Positions 8,284-18,015 of a DNA stretch of 55,086 bases are shown piece by piece. A program made the translations under genes and the position numbers. Origin of the DNA: Catenulispora pinistramenti. Its GTDB lineage: Bacteria > Actinomycetota > Actinomycetes > Streptomycetales > Catenulisporaceae. The DNA lies in contig NZ_JAAFYZ010000052.1 in NCBI RefSeq assembly GCF_018274385.1, forward strand, positions 1 through 55,086, read 5' to 3'. Numbering within the stretch: the first letter of the stretch is position 1; each line of letters starts with the position of its first letter. Under the pieces are notes generated by a model. The model was not told the DNA's origin. It searched no databases and worked only from the letters and a program-made list of their open reading frames with translations.

Positions 8284-10002
8284 TCAGTCGTCCAGCGGGA
8301 CCCGCCACGTCAACACGGTGCCGCCGCCCTCGGCGGGCCCGACCGTGAACTCCCCACCCAACGCCACGGCCCGGTCGGCGAGATTGCCCAAACCGCTGCG
8401 GCGTCCGCCGCCCTCCGGCATCCCCACCCCGTTGTCGGCGACCCGCAGCACCAGGAAACCGTCAGCAGTCGCCACATCCACATCAGCCTTCGTGGCCTGC
8501 GCATGCCGCCCGACGTTGGACAACGCCTCGCGCACCACCGCCAGAGCGTGCTCGGCCGCCTCGTCCGACACCTCGAAGTCGATCGGCCCGGTGAAGCGGA
8601 CCGCCGGGGTGAAGCCCAGGACCGTGGCAGAGTCCTGACACACCTGCAGCACCTGCGCCCGCAGGCCGGGGTCCTCGTCCGGCCCGCCGCGCTCGGACAA
8701 CGCGAAAATGGTCGAGCGGATCACCTTGATGGTGTCGTCGAGCTCTGACACGGCCTTGTTGACGCGGTCCCGCACCGCCTGCTTGTCGGTGATCTTCAGG
8801 ACCGACTGCAGCGTCATGCCGGTGGCGAACAGCCGCTGGATCGCCAGGTCGTGCAGGTCACGGCCGATCCGGTCGCGGTCGGCGTACAAGGCCAACAGAT
8901 CCACGTCGGCCCGGCGGTCGGCCAGCTCCAGCGCCACCGCGGCCTGCCCGCCGACCTCCGTCAGCATGTGCATGGCGCCCGCGTCGAAGGGCAGAGCCCC
9001 GAACCGTTTGGCGGCGACCAGAACGCCGCGTACCTTGCCGGCCGTGCCCAGCGGCGCGATATAGGCCGGCCCGAGGCCGAGTTCCGTCCACGGCTGCCGG
9101 TCATCCCATTGCCCGTCGACGATCGCGCGCCCGACCCCCGCGGCGAACACCGCGCCGACCTCGGAGCCGGCGATCGGCGTGGAGTCGCCCCGGACCCGCT
9201 CCCCGCCGGGGCCGGCGGCGACCTGGACCGTCAAGTGATCGGCGGCCGGGTCCGGCAGCGACACCATCACCAACTCCGCGCCGGCCATGTCCCGTACCCG
9301 TTCGACCAGCACCGCCAGCACGTTGCGGGCGTCCGCCCCGGAGAGCAGCCCGCGGGTCAGCTCGGCCGTGGCCGTCATCCAGCGCTGGCGGCTCTGCGCG
9401 TCGTCGTACAGGCGGGCGTTGTCGATCGCCACGCCGGCCGCGGCGGCCAGGGTGCTCAGCAGGGTCTCGTCGTCGGCGTCGAACCGCGAACCGCCGCGCT
9501 TCTCCGTGAGGTACAGGTTGCCGTAGATCTTGTCCCGGACCCGGATCGGAACACCGAGGAAAGTCCGCATCGGCGGATGGTCGTCGGGGAACCCGAACGA
9601 CGACTCGTGCTCCGCGATCTCCGCCAGCCGCAACGGCACCGGGTGCCGGATCAGCTGCCCGAGCAGCCCCATCCCGGTGGGAAACGGCCCGATCGCGTCG
9701 ATCTCCCGCTGGGTCAACCCCACCGTGACGAAGCGTTCCAGATGCTCACCGCCGCTGTCGATCACCCCCAGGGCGCCGTACTGCGCGTCCACCAGTTCGG
9801 CGGCGGTGCCGATGATGGTGGAGAGCACCTGGTCCAGCTCCAGGCCGCCGGAGACCGCCAGAACGCCCTGCAGCAGCTGCTGCACGCGGTCACGGGTCGC
9901 CCGGATCTGGGTCACCCGGGAGATCAGCTCATCGAGCAACTCGTCCATCCGCAGCTGCGGCAACAAAGAGTTGCGAGGCTCGTCCGGCTCCCGATCGGCC
10001 AT
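8284..10002 (-). CDS. DevS/DosT-like GAF-GAF haem sensor histidine kinase
   Basis: A 572-residue soluble protein. GAF-A (residues about 45-200) contains DDHPPMRTFLGVP; His142 fits the proximal haem ligand of DevS (His149), so O2/NO/CO sensing is likely. GAF-B spans about 215-360. The HisKA_3 dimerisation domain has phospho-acceptor His384 in DRIGRDLHDLAIQ, followed by a HATPase domain (REALSNVGRHA, VADNGVGMPEG, GLGNLADRA). Order and length match mycobacterial DevS/DosT. It faces the response regulator tail to tail. Its start region is shared with the divergent gene at 10180 and contains a DosR-like box and a palindrome. Confidence 0.92.
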   Translation of the reverse strand: MADREPDEPRNSLLPQLRMDELLDELISRVTQIRATRDRVQQLLQGVLAVSGGLELDQVLSTIIGTAAELVDAQYGALGVIDSGGEHLERFVTVGLTQREIDAIGPFPTGMGLLGQLIRHPVPLRLAEIAEHESSFGFPDDHPPMRTFLGVPIRVRDKIYGNLYLTEKRGGSRFDADDETLLSTLAAAAGVAIDNARLYDDAQSRQRWMTATAELTRGLLSGADARNVLAVLVERVRDMAGAELVMVSLPDPAADHLTVQVAAGPGGERVRGDSTPIAGSEVGAVFAAGVGRAIVDGQWDDRQPWTELGLGPAYIAPLGTAGKVRGVLVAAKRFGALPFDAGAMHMLTEVGGQAAVALELADRRADVDLLALYADRDRIGRDLHDLAIQRLFATGMTLQSVLKITDKQAVRDRVNKAVSELDDTIKVIRSTIFALSERGGPDEDPGLRAQVLQVCQDSATVLGFTPAVRFTGPIDFEVSDEAAEHALAVVREALSNVGRHAQATKADVDVATADGFLVLRVADNGVGMPEGGGRRSGLGNLADRAVALGGEFTVGPAEGGGTVLTWRVPLDD

Positions 10003-10068
10003 CCCCGGGCCGCCTTTCTACGACGGTAGGCGAACCGATAGCCCGCACCGGCGTCTGCAATGCCCACT

Positions 10069-10084
10069 CTAGACGATCGTCTAG
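10069..10084. promoter_or_regulatory. 16-bp perfect palindrome, TetR-operator-like
   Basis: CTAGACGATCGTCTAG is a perfect palindrome in the region between the sensor kinase (start 10002) and the flavin-binding protein (start 10180). TAGACNNNNGTCTA-type sites are typical of TetR-family repressors, but no tetR gene is adjacent; the only TetR gene in the window is 41 kb away and has different operators. Confidence 0.55.
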
Positions 10085-10129
10085 TGCGCCCGGGTCTGTG
10101 AGACAGCGTGAGCGGTGCCCTGGCAAATA

Positions 10130-10143
10130 GGGCCCAAAGACTC
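10130..10143. promoter_or_regulatory. DosR-like box 3 (GGGCCCAAAGACTC)
   Basis: One base off the GGGnC-N4-GnCCC pattern and almost identical to the box at 21136. It lies 37 bp upstream of the start at 10180 and 128 bp upstream of the kinase start on the other strand. Confidence 0.5.
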
Positions 10144-10179
10144 TTCTGCCCCGGTCCCGGCCACGGAGACGATCGAGTC

Positions 10180-10608
10180 ATGACCGTAGAACAGCGTATG
10201 GAGCGCTTCTCTGAGGCTGAGTCCCTCGGCCTCGCCGCGACCGTGCCGATAGGCCGGATCGTCTACAGCCGCTACGCGCTGCCGGCGGTCTTCATCGTCA
10301 ACTTCAAGCTGGACGGCCGCGATCCGGTGTTCCGGACCCGCAAGGGTCCGATGTTCGGCGCCGGGGTCGCCGAGACCGTCGTCGCCTTCGAAGTCGACCG
10401 GATCGACGAGCAGGCCCACGACGGCTGGTTCGTGACGTTCCTGGGCCGCGCCAAGCTGATCACCAGCCCGGCCGAACAGGCCCGGCTGGCCGGGCTGGAC
10501 GTCGACCCGTGGGCACCGGGCGAGCGGGACCACTTCATCAAGATCGTGACGGAGAAGGTCATCGGCCGCCGCATCCCGCACCACCCCGACGACGAAGCAG
10601 AGGTCTGA
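10180..10608 (+). CDS. Pyridoxamine 5'-phosphate oxidase-fold flavin-binding protein
   Basis: A 142-residue protein with the split-barrel fold of small FMN- or F420-binding proteins: an early RIVYSRYALPAVFIVNFKLDG segment, a substrate loop, and a strand with WFVTFLGRAKLI. It is not a full-length vitamin B6 enzyme; family members are often reductases or flavin/haem binders, and the type is common in DosR-linked gene sets. The ATG at 10180 follows ACGGAGACG. An earlier in-frame start at 10108 would put the DosR-like box inside the gene, so I prefer 10180. It may head a transcript running into phosphoketolase. Confidence 0.82.
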   Translation: MTVEQRMERFSEAESLGLAATVPIGRIVYSRYALPAVFIVNFKLDGRDPVFRTRKGPMFGAGVAETVVAFEVDRIDEQAHDGWFVTFLGRAKLITSPAEQARLAGLDVDPWAPGERDHFIKIVTEKVIGRRIPHHPDDEAEV

Positions 10609-10784
10609 CGCGGCCGGTGGCGGAAGCGACCGCTCGGACAGCCGGCTGGTGACGCGCCGGCCCCGAACACCGCCCACCTCGTCCACGGCGAGCCGAAGGC
10701 CGCCGAGTTCCCGCATGAACGCATCACCGAACGCCTGCGGTGGACGGCCGTCGTCCCCCGCCCGGGAGAAAAGGTCCTGTTGCC

Positions 10785-13208
10785 ATGACCATCCGTGACC
10801 ACGCCAGCCACGCCAGCCACGCCAGCCACGCCGACCACGCCGACCACCTCGACTCCGTCAGCCTCGACGCGATCGACCGCTACTGGCGCGCCGCGAACTA
10901 CCTGGCCGCCGGCCAGATCTACCTGCGGGACAACGCACTGCTGCACCGCACCCTGGAGCCGTCCGACATCAAACCGCGGCTGCTCGGCCACTGGGGCACC
11001 AGCCCCGGGCTGAACTTCGTCCACGCGCATCTCAATCGCCTGATCAAGGAGCACGAGCTGGACCTGATCACGGTCCTGGGCCCCGGCCACGGCGGCCCGG
11101 CCGCGCTGGCCTGCTCCTGGCTGGACGGCACCTATACCGACCACTACCCCGACGTCACCCGCGACGAGGCCGGGATGAACAAGCTGTTCGCCGCGTTCTC
11201 CGCACCCGGCGGCGTCCCCAGCCACATCGCCGCGAACGTCCCCGGCTCCATCCACGAGGGCGGCGAACTCGGCTACAGCCTGGCCCACGCCTTCGGCGCC
11301 GCCTTCGACAACCCGGACCTGATCGTGGCCTGCGTCGTCGGCGACGGTGAGGCCGAGACCGGTCCGCTGGCCACCTCGTGGCAGAGCGTCAGGTTCCTGA
11401 ATCCGGCCCGCGACGGGGCGGTCCTGCCGATCCTGCACCTGAACGGCTACAAGATCGCCAACCCGACCGTCCTGGACCGCATCCCGCGCGAACAACTCGA
11501 CGGCCTGCTGGCCTCCCAGGGCTGGGACCCCCGCTGGGTTTTCGGCGACGACCCGCACGCCATGCACCACAAGATGGCCGAAGCCATGGACTCGGCGCTG
11601 GCCACGATCCGGCGCATCCAGAACGTCAAGCGGAACCCGAAGGCCGCCGACAACGGCGTCCCGCCCTGGCCGGTGATCATCCTGCACACGCCGAAGGGCT
11701 GGACCGGTCCGCGGACCGTGGACGGCGTGCAGATCGAGGGCACGTTCCGCTCCCACCAAGTCCCGCTGACCGGCGTCCGGGAGAACCCGCAGCACCGGCA
11801 CATGCTGGCGGACTGGATGAAGTCCTATCAGCCCGGCGAGCTCTTCGACCACTTCGGCCGGCCCAAGCCCGAGATCCTGGCCTGCGTCCCGGACCGCGAC
11901 CAGCGCATCGGCGCCAACCGGCACGCCAACGGCGGTGTCCTCACCCGCACCCTGGACCTGCCGCCCATCGACGCGTACGCGGTGCCGGTCGCCAAGCCCG
12001 GCGAGACCGAGCACGAACCGACCCGCGTGCTCGGCACCTGGCTGCGCGACATCATCGCCGCCGACGCCCCGCACGGCACGTTCCGCCTGTTCGGTCCCGA
12101 TGAGACCGCCTCCAACCACCTGGACGACGTCTTCGACGTCACCAACCGGGTCTGGACCCTGCCCACCAAGGCGACGGACGACCACCTGGCCCCGGACGGC
12201 CGGGTCATGGAAGTGCTCTCCGAGCACCTGTGCCAGGGCTGGCTGGAGGGCTACCTGCTGACCGGCCGACACGGCCTGTTCTCCTGCTACGAGGCCTTCA
12301 TCCACATCGTCGACTCGATGCTGAACCAACACGTGAAATGGCTCAAGACCGCGCGGGCACTGCCCTGGCGGGCCCCGGTCCCGTCACTGAACTACCTGCT
12401 CACCTCGCACGTGTGGCGCCAGGACCACAACGGCTTCTCGCACCAGGACCCCGGATTCCTGGACCACGTCGCGAACAAGACCGCCGATGTGGTGCGGCTG
12501 TACCTGCCGCCGGACGCCAACACCCTGCTGTTCGTCGCAGAGCACTGCCTGAACAGCCGCGACCTGGTCAACGTCATCGTCGCCGGGAAGAACCCGAGCC
12601 CGGACTGGCTCAGCCCCGAGGACGCGGCCCTGCACTGCGCGCGCGGGCTGGGCATCTGGGACTGGGCCGGCACCGAGGACGAGTTCGCCAGCGAACCGGA
12701 TGTGGTGCTGGCGTGCGCCGGCGACGTCCCGACCCTGGAGGTTCTGGCCGCGTCCCAGCTGCTGCGCGAACACCTGCCCGGGTTGCGCATCCGGGTGGTC
12801 AATGTCGTGGACCTGATGCGTCTGCAGCCCGAGTCCGAGCACCCGCACGGCCTGCCGGACACCCAGTTCGACGCGATCTTCACCGTCGACCAGCCGGTGA
12901 TCTTCGCCTTCCACGGCTACCCGTCGCTGGTCCACCGCCTGACCTACCGTCGGCACGGCCACGCGAACCTGCACGTGCGGGGCTACAAGGAGCAGGGCAC
13001 CACGACGACGCCGTTCGACATGCTGGTCCGCAACGACATGGACCGCTTCAAGCTGGTCTGCGACGTCATCGACCGGGTGCCGGGCCTGGCGCCGAGGGCC
13101 GCGGCGGTGCGACAGGCCATGGCCGACGCCCGGACCCGGCACCAGGGCTGGATCGTCGAGCACGGTGAGGACCTGCCGGAGATCCGCGAATGGAAGTGGA
13201 CGTCATGA
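10785..13208 (+). CDS. Xylulose-5-phosphate/fructose-6-phosphate phosphoketolase
   Basis: An 807-residue thiamine-diphosphate enzyme that splits xylulose-5-P or fructose-6-P with phosphate to give acetyl-phosphate and an aldose phosphate. Typical segments are [41 protein letters not shown] and the ThDP motif [14 protein letters not shown]; the C-terminal part contains the [10 protein letters not shown] and [16 protein letters not shown] segments. The N-terminus has an odd His-rich [16 protein letters not shown] stretch encoded by CACGCCAGC repeats. A GGGAG ribosome site precedes the ATG. The stop overlaps the next start (ATGA), so the downstream acetyl-CoA-handling fusion is translationally coupled. 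Confidence 0.95.
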   Translation: MTIRDHASHASHASHADHADHLDSVSLDAIDRYWRAANYLAAGQIYLRDNALLHRTLEPSDIKPRLLGHWGTSPGLNFVHAHLNRLIKEHELDLITVLGPGHGGPAALACSWLDGTYTDHYPDVTRDEAGMNKLFAAFSAPGGVPSHIAANVPGSIHEGGELGYSLAHAFGAAFDNPDLIVACVVGDGEAETGPLATSWQSVRFLNPARDGAVLPILHLNGYKIANPTVLDRIPREQLDGLLASQGWDPRWVFGDDPHAMHHKMAEAMDSALATIRRIQNVKRNPKAADNGVPPWPVIILHTPKGWTGPRTVDGVQIEGTFRSHQVPLTGVRENPQHRHMLADWMKSYQPGELFDHFGRPKPEILACVPDRDQRIGANRHANGGVLTRTLDLPPIDAYAVPVAKPGETEHEPTRVLGTWLRDIIAADAPHGTFRLFGPDETASNHLDDVFDVTNRVWTLPTKATDDHLAPDGRVMEVLSEHLCQGWLEGYLLTGRHGLFSCYEAFIHIVDSMLNQHVKWLKTARALPWRAPVPSLNYLLTSHVWRQDHNGFSHQDPGFLDHVANKTADVVRLYLPPDANTLLFVAEHCLNSRDLVNVIVAGKNPSPDWLSPEDAALHCARGLGIWDWAGTEDEFASEPDVVLACAGDVPTLEVLAASQLLREHLPGLRIRVVNVVDLMRLQPESEHPHGLPDTQFDAIFTVDQPVIFAFHGYPSLVHRLTYRRHGHANLHVRGYKEQGTTTTPFDMLVRNDMDRFKLVCDVIDRVPGLAPRAAAVRQAMADARTRHQGWIVEHGEDLPEIREWKWTS

Positions 13209-15907
13209 CCGGGCCCGCGACGACGGCCGACCGGGCCGGCATCGCACGCGAACCCGTACACGCCCTGCTCTCCGACGGCACTACCGTCTCGATCCGGCCC
13301 ACCGCCGAGGCGGACCTCGACGGCCTGAACGCGATGTTCGCCACGCTGTCCCCGAACAGCCTGCGCATGCGGTTCTTCGCCTCCGGCGCCGCCGCGGGGC
13401 GCGACGCGGCACGCAGGTTGTGCGAGCCGCATCCGGACCGCATCGCCCTGGTCGCGGTGGTCCACCACGGCGCGGCCGAGGAGATCGTCGGCGAGGGCGA
13501 GGCCTGGCGGCTCGGGCCCGACGCCGACGCCGCCGAGGTCGGTTTCACCGTCGCCGAGAGGCTGCGCGGCCGGGGCATCGGCACCCTGCTCCTGGAGCAC
13601 CTCGCCGACGCCGCCCGCGCGGCGGGCATCCGGCGGTTCGCCGCCGAGACCCTGTCGGAGAACCTGGCGATGAAACGCGTCATCGCCTCGGCCGGGCTGC
13701 ACCACAGCGCGACGTTCGAGCACGGCGGCGCCGTCTTCCACGACATCGACCTCACTGAAGACGACGCCTTCCTGGAGGTCGTCGCCGACCGCGAGTTCAC
13801 CGGCAGCGCGGCATCCCTGACACCGCTGTTCCGGCCACGCGCGGTGGCCGTGGTCGGCGTCGGACGCACCCGGGGAGTCGGCCGCGCGATCCTGGAGCAC
13901 CTGCTCGCCGCCGAATTCGACCGGCCGCTGTTCGCGGTGAACCCGCACGCGCAGGAGATCGCCGGCGTACCGTGCGCGCGCTCGATCGAGCTGCTGCCGG
14001 ACCGGATCGACCTGGCGATGCTGGCCCTGCCGCAGGACGGCCTCGTCGAGGCGGCGATCGCGTGTGGCCGCCATGGCATCAGAGCTCTGACCATCGTCAC
14101 CTCACCGGTGACGGAGCCGGTGCGCACGACGCTGAAGGCGGTCTGCCGCCGCTACGGCATGCGCCTGGTCGGCCCGAACTGCCTGGGTGTCGCGGCGTTC
14201 GGACCGGACATCACGATGGACGCCACGTTCGGGCCGCACACCCCGCTGGCCGGTTCGGCCGGGGTGGGTGTGCAGTCCGGCGGCGTGGGCATCGCGATAC
14301 TGGACCACCTGTCCCGGTTGGGAATCGGCACCGGCTCCTTCGCCTCGCTCGGCGACAAGGCCGACGTCTCCGGCAACGACCTGCTGGCCTGGTGGGCGCG
14401 CGATCCCGCGACCGAGTCGGTGCTGCTGCACCTGGAATCCTTCGGCAACCCGCGCAAGTTCGCCCGCTACGCCCGCCGCGTGGCCCGCACCAAACCGGTG
14501 CTGATCGTCGCGGCCGGACGCTCCGCCGCCGGATCGCGGGCCGCTGCTTCGCACACCGCGGCCTCGGTCACCCCCGGCGTCACCCGCGACGCGCTCTACC
14601 GGCAGGCCGGCGTCATCGCCACGCGCTCGGTCGCCGAGCTGGTGGAGACCGCGGTGCTGTTGGCGACCGGTGCCCGCCCGGCCGGCCACCGGGTCGCGGT
14701 GGTCTCCAACGCCGGCGGCACGGGGGTGCTGGGCGCCGACGCCTGCGTCGAGACCGGCCTGGCCGTCCCGGAGTTCAGCGCGGCATTGCGCGAGCGACTC
14801 AGCACCCTGCTGGGCCCGGTCGCGGCCTGCGGCAACCCGGTCGACGCCGGAGCCGGAGCCGACGCGGACCTGCTGCGCGAAGCCGTGCAGACCGTGGCCT
14901 CCTCCGGCGAGGTGGACGCCGTGCTGCTGTTGCTGGTGCCGACAGCGCTGGCAGAGCTGCCCGCGAGCCTGGCGGCCGACGCCCGGACCGGAACGGTACC
15001 GGCGATCGCCGTGCGGGTGGACCAGGCTGCCGCAGTCGAGACCGTGCTGGGATCCGACGGAAGGCCCGCACCGGTCTACGGAGACGCCGAAAACGCGGCC
15101 AGGGCGCTGAGTCACGCTTGCGACTACGCGGCCTGGCTGCGCCGGCCTGGCAGTGAGGTGCCGACGCTGTCCGATATCCGCTCGCGGGACGCCGCGCGCC
15201 TGATCTCGCTGTTCCTCGCCGCGCATCCTGAAGGCGGATGGCTGCCGCCGGACCGCGCCGCCGATCTGCTGGCCTGCTACGGGATCGGCTGCCCGCGCCT
15301 GGTGCTGGCCACCGACGAGCAGACCGCGGTGACCGCGGCCGCTCTGTGGGGCACCCCGGTGGCGATGAAGGCGTACTGGCCCGAACTGGTGCACAAGAGC
15401 GACATGGGCGGCGTGCTGCTGGGCCTTTCGGGACCGGAGGACATCCGCGCGGGATGGCGCCGGCTGCACGACAAGTTCGGCGACCGTCTGGCCGGCGTCA
15501 TCGTGCAGGAGATGGCGCCGGTGGGCGTGGAGTTGCTGGCAGGCGTCGACAACGACGCGGTCTTCGGCCCGCTGGTCGCCTTCGGCATCGGCGGCACCGG
15601 CACCGACCTGGCCGCCGACCGCGCCTTCCGGCTGGCACCGCTGACCGGCGCGGACGCCGGGGAACTGGTGCGCTCCACGCGTGCCGCCCGGCTGCTGGCC
15701 GGCTATCGCGGCCGACCCGGCGGCGACGTCGCTGTCGTCCGCGAGGTGCTGTCCCGGCTGGCGCTTCTGGCCGCCGAGCAGACCTGCGTGGCCGAGGCCG
15801 AGATCAACCCCCTGATCGCCGCCCCGGACGGGGTGACGGCGGCGGACTTCCGGATCCGGGTCGAACCCCGTACCCCGACCGATCCCTACCTGCGCCGCCT
15901 GCGCTGA
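13205..15907 (+). CDS. GNAT acetyltransferase fused to NDP-forming acyl-CoA synthetase
   Basis: A 900-residue fusion. A GNAT domain (about 25-180, acetyl-CoA loop RGRGIG near 121-126) is followed by a CoA-binding Rossmann domain (from about 205), succinyl-CoA-synthetase-like domains (VQSGGVG near 357; SHT near 449-451) and a C-terminal ATP-grasp domain (about 670-900, with [18 protein letters not shown]). This is the domain set of Pat-type protein lysine acetyltransferases, but with GNAT at the N-terminus. His450 fits the phosphorylated His of ADP-forming acetyl-CoA synthetases, so synthetase activity may be retained. The start is the ATG in the 4-bp overlap with phosphoketolase; an in-frame ATG at 13190 is an alternative. 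Confidence 0.88.
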   Translation: MTGPATTADRAGIAREPVHALLSDGTTVSIRPTAEADLDGLNAMFATLSPNSLRMRFFASGAAAGRDAARRLCEPHPDRIALVAVVHHGAAEEIVGEGEAWRLGPDADAAEVGFTVAERLRGRGIGTLLLEHLADAARAAGIRRFAAETLSENLAMKRVIASAGLHHSATFEHGGAVFHDIDLTEDDAFLEVVADREFTGSAASLTPLFRPRAVAVVGVGRTRGVGRAILEHLLAAEFDRPLFAVNPHAQEIAGVPCARSIELLPDRIDLAMLALPQDGLVEAAIACGRHGIRALTIVTSPVTEPVRTTLKAVCRRYGMRLVGPNCLGVAAFGPDITMDATFGPHTPLAGSAGVGVQSGGVGIAILDHLSRLGIGTGSFASLGDKADVSGNDLLAWWARDPATESVLLHLESFGNPRKFARYARRVARTKPVLIVAAGRSAAGSRAAASHTAASVTPGVTRDALYRQAGVIATRSVAELVETAVLLATGARPAGHRVAVVSNAGGTGVLGADACVETGLAVPEFSAALRERLSTLLGPVAACGNPVDAGAGADADLLREAVQTVASSGEVDAVLLLLVPTALAELPASLAADARTGTVPAIAVRVDQAAAVETVLGSDGRPAPVYGDAENAARALSHACDYAAWLRRPGSEVPTLSDIRSRDAARLISLFLAAHPEGGWLPPDRAADLLACYGIGCPRLVLATDEQTAVTAAALWGTPVAMKAYWPELVHKSDMGGVLLGLSGPEDIRAGWRRLHDKFGDRLAGVIVQEMAPVGVELLAGVDNDAVFGPLVAFGIGGTGTDLAADRAFRLAPLTGADAGELVRSTRAARLLAGYRGRPGGDVAVVREVLSRLALLAAEQTCVAEAEINPLIAAPDGVTAADFRIRVEPRTPTDPYLRRLR

Positions 15908-16119
15908 ACCTGGCACCGGCGCAGACCACGAGAAACAGAGTCATACCGAACAACTCTTCGACAGGCTCCCCGGACTTACCCGGGTGCCCAGGCTCCTGCG
16001 CGCGATGTACACGGGCCAGGACTGGTCCGTACGGCTCCGGAAACGGACCGGCACGGTCGCGGCCACCACCGCCGGGGTTCGCAATGACGGCGAGACGTTC
16101 GGCGTCGCTGTCGACTTCT
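15908..16119. other. Short gap between convergent genes with a possible coding remnant
   Basis: No complete gene fits here. On the + strand an open frame from about 15930 (residues such as YTGQDWSVRLRKRTG) has GC-rich third positions but no convincing start, and it runs into the opposite gene. GGTCCGT...ACGGACC (about 16023-16048) is a 7-bp inverted repeat that could act as a weak terminator. It may be a gene fragment or chance. Confidence 0.25.
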
Positions 16120-17301
16120 CTACGACCCGGGCTGCCCTGCTGCCGCGGGGGCCGGCGGCGGTGCCGCGGCCTGCGGCGAGGCATCCTGTTTCGCCCGATC
16201 CGCGGCCCACGCCGTCACCGCCAGGCCGATCAGGGCGGCGGCCAGGATCGCGGCGCCTTCGCCGGGGCGCAGCAGACCGGCCCGCTGACCGATCGTCACC
16301 GCCGCGACCGGCACCCCGAGCTGTGCCCCGGCCAGCACTGCCAGCGGCAGCGGCTGACCGAGCAGCCGAGCCGCCGCGTGGACGACCACGGTCGCCAGCA
16401 CCAGTGCCCCGGCCAGCGCCATCATCCCGGGATGGTCGATCAGTTCCTTGAGGTCCAGGGAGGCGCCGAGCCACACGAAGAACACCGGCCCCAGGAACCC
16501 GTCGGCCACCGCGAACAGCTGCCGTGCCAGCCGCCGCGGCTCGCCCTGCGCCGCCAGGATCAGACCGGCGGTGAACCCGGCGAGCATCACCGAGACCCCG
16601 GTCGCCTCGGCGATGCCGGCCAGCCCGAACACGATGATCAGCTGTTCCCGCAGTTCCAGGCCGAAGTTCCGGCGCCGGCTGAGCCGGTGCAGCCACTGTT
16701 GGCCGCCCCGCGCCCGCAGCTCGCGCACGATCAGGAACACCGCCAGCCCCGCGCCGCCGACGGCCAGCACGCCCAGGACCGCGCGCCCGGCCCGCGCGGG
16801 CTGCTCGGCCAGCGGCAGCAGGACGATGGCCGCGGTGTCCGCGACCGCCACCTGCGCCGTCATCACCAGCACCGGGGACGAGGACAGCCCCGCGTCCTGG
16901 ACCACCGGCATCACCAGCGCCGCCGAGCTCGAAGCGATCAGCACCGCGTACAGCCAGCCGTGCCCGGTCCCGGCGCCCACGGCCACCCCGAGCCCGGCGG
17001 GTACCGCCAGCGCCGAGGTGAGGACCACCAGCCGGACGCCCCGTCCCAACGCCGGCCGCAGCGTGGGCGAGCGGACCGGGATGTGGCTGCCGGCGACCAG
17101 CATGATCAGGGCGAACCCCGCCTGGGCCAGGAAGGTCAGCACCGCGGAGGAGGGATCCACCCAGCGCAGCGCCGTCCGCCCGACGAGGACCCCGGCCAGG
17201 ATCTCCCCCACCGCCACCGGCACGCCCCGGCGCTTCGGCGCGGCCAGGAGCGGGCCGACCAGCCCGACGGCCAGCACCAGCGCGAGAACATCCAGGCTCA
17301 C
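16120..17301 (-). CDS. CPA2-family cation:proton antiporter (Kef/NapA-like)
   Basis: A 393-residue membrane protein with about 11-12 hydrophobic segments, starting MSLDVLALVLAVGLVGPLLA. Features of the Na+/H+ exchanger domain include VGEILAGVLVG and the paired helix around QVAVADTAAIV near residue 150. There is no C-terminal RCK/TrkA-N domain; the tail is a short Ala/Pro-rich stretch. The likely role is exchange of Na+ or K+ for protons. It is divergent from the small gene at 17628, and two DosR-like boxes lie between them, so it probably belongs to the redox regulon, perhaps for pH or membrane-potential homeostasis. Confidence 0.85.
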   Translation of the reverse strand: MSLDVLALVLAVGLVGPLLAAPKRRGVPVAVGEILAGVLVGRTALRWVDPSSAVLTFLAQAGFALIMLVAGSHIPVRSPTLRPALGRGVRLVVLTSALAVPAGLGVAVGAGTGHGWLYAVLIASSSAALVMPVVQDAGLSSSPVLVMTAQVAVADTAAIVLLPLAEQPARAGRAVLGVLAVGGAGLAVFLIVRELRARGGQQWLHRLSRRRNFGLELREQLIIVFGLAGIAEATGVSVMLAGFTAGLILAAQGEPRRLARQLFAVADGFLGPVFFVWLGASLDLKELIDHPGMMALAGALVLATVVVHAAARLLGQPLPLAVLAGAQLGVPVAAVTIGQRAGLLRPGEGAAILAAALIGLAVTAWAADRAKQDASPQAAAPPPAPAAAGQPGS

Positions 17302-17509
17302 CGGCTCCTCCTCCTTCTCCGCTCCGCATCCGGTCGCGATGCCGAGCGGCAGCGGATCATTGAAAGCTACCCGGTCCGCGCTGTCAGGAACTCGAGGCGC
17401 TGAACATGGTTTCCCGTGCCCGAGCCGAGCCCGAGCCGTGCCCGAGCCGCCGCCATGACGGACGCCGGCAACCGCCGGGCACGATCACCCGGCTCCCGCG
17501 ACCGAATCC

Positions 17510-17547
17510 GGGCCCTTCGGCCCTGCGGCACAGGGGACAAAGGCCGT
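17510..17547. promoter_or_regulatory. Tandem DosR-like boxes 4 and 5
   Basis: GGGCCCTTCGGCCC (17510-17523) is an exact GGGnC-N4-GnCCC match. GGGACAAAGGCCGT (17534-17547) follows with its start 24 bp further on and matches less well at the 3' end. They lie in the 326-bp divergent region between the antiporter (start 17301) and the small gene at 17628. Tandem DosR sites are known in mycobacteria. I see nothing else in this gap. Confidence 0.55.
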
Positions 17548-17627
17548 TCCGCGGGACCCGGCAGCCGAGGCAAGCTGAGAATCAGGACCCGCCCCAGCGG
17601 AGCCCGGCCGGTACGCGAGGAGAAGCA

Positions 17628-17906
17628 ATGACACACGTGTGGATCAGCACTTCGGACGGCGATCTCCTGCGCGCCGACCAGGTCCGGCAGATCAACGTCG
17701 TCGAGGGCCTGCGCGTCGTGACGACCAGCGGCAGCCAGTTCCTGCTCGCCAAGGTCGAGGGGCGCGAGCCCACCCTGGCCGCCGCCCGCGCGCTGGCGAC
17801 CGCGATCGCCGACGGGGCCACGTCGTCCCACGCGGCCCAGATCGACGTCGTGCGCGAGGAGGCCGGCTGGAAGGTGCGCCTGACAGCGATCGCGGAACAA
17901 TCGTGA
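17628..17906 (+). CDS. Small protein of unknown function (regulon candidate)
   Basis: A 92-residue soluble protein beginning MTHVWISTSDGDLLRADQV. It shows two parts: an N-terminal beta-rich segment (LRVVTTSGSQFLLAKVEG) and a C-terminal alpha/beta segment. I do not recognise the family. The ATG follows GAGGAGAAGCA. It sits downstream of tandem DosR-like boxes and convergent to the flavodoxin gene. Its 3' end is followed by two copies of an 18-bp direct repeat (GTGAAGCACGGAACGATC, about 17904-17939). Confidence 0.7.
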   Translation: MTHVWISTSDGDLLRADQVRQINVVEGLRVVTTSGSQFLLAKVEGREPTLAAARALATAIADGATSSHAAQIDVVREEAGWKVRLTAIAEQS

Positions 17907-17955
17907 AGCACGGAACGATCGTGAAGCACGGAACGATCTCCCGCCGGACAACGGC

Positions 17956-18015
17956 CGCCGCCCACGGTTCGTGACCGGCCCCGGGCAGTCCGCCGGTCAC
18001 GAACCGTGGGCGGCG
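17956..18015. terminator. 24-bp perfect inverted repeat, bidirectional terminator candidate
   Basis: The arms 17956-17979 and 17992-18015 are perfectly complementary over 24 bp with a 12-nt loop, between two convergent genes. The right arm includes the last codons and stop of the flavodoxin gene. No T-tract follows; actinobacterial terminators often lack one. Confidence 0.75.

Noticed and set aside
15238-17403. Long + strand open frame across the GNAT fusion end and the antiporter
   Set aside because: It overlaps two well-supported genes, and its translation is repetitive Arg/Pro/Gln without a fold.
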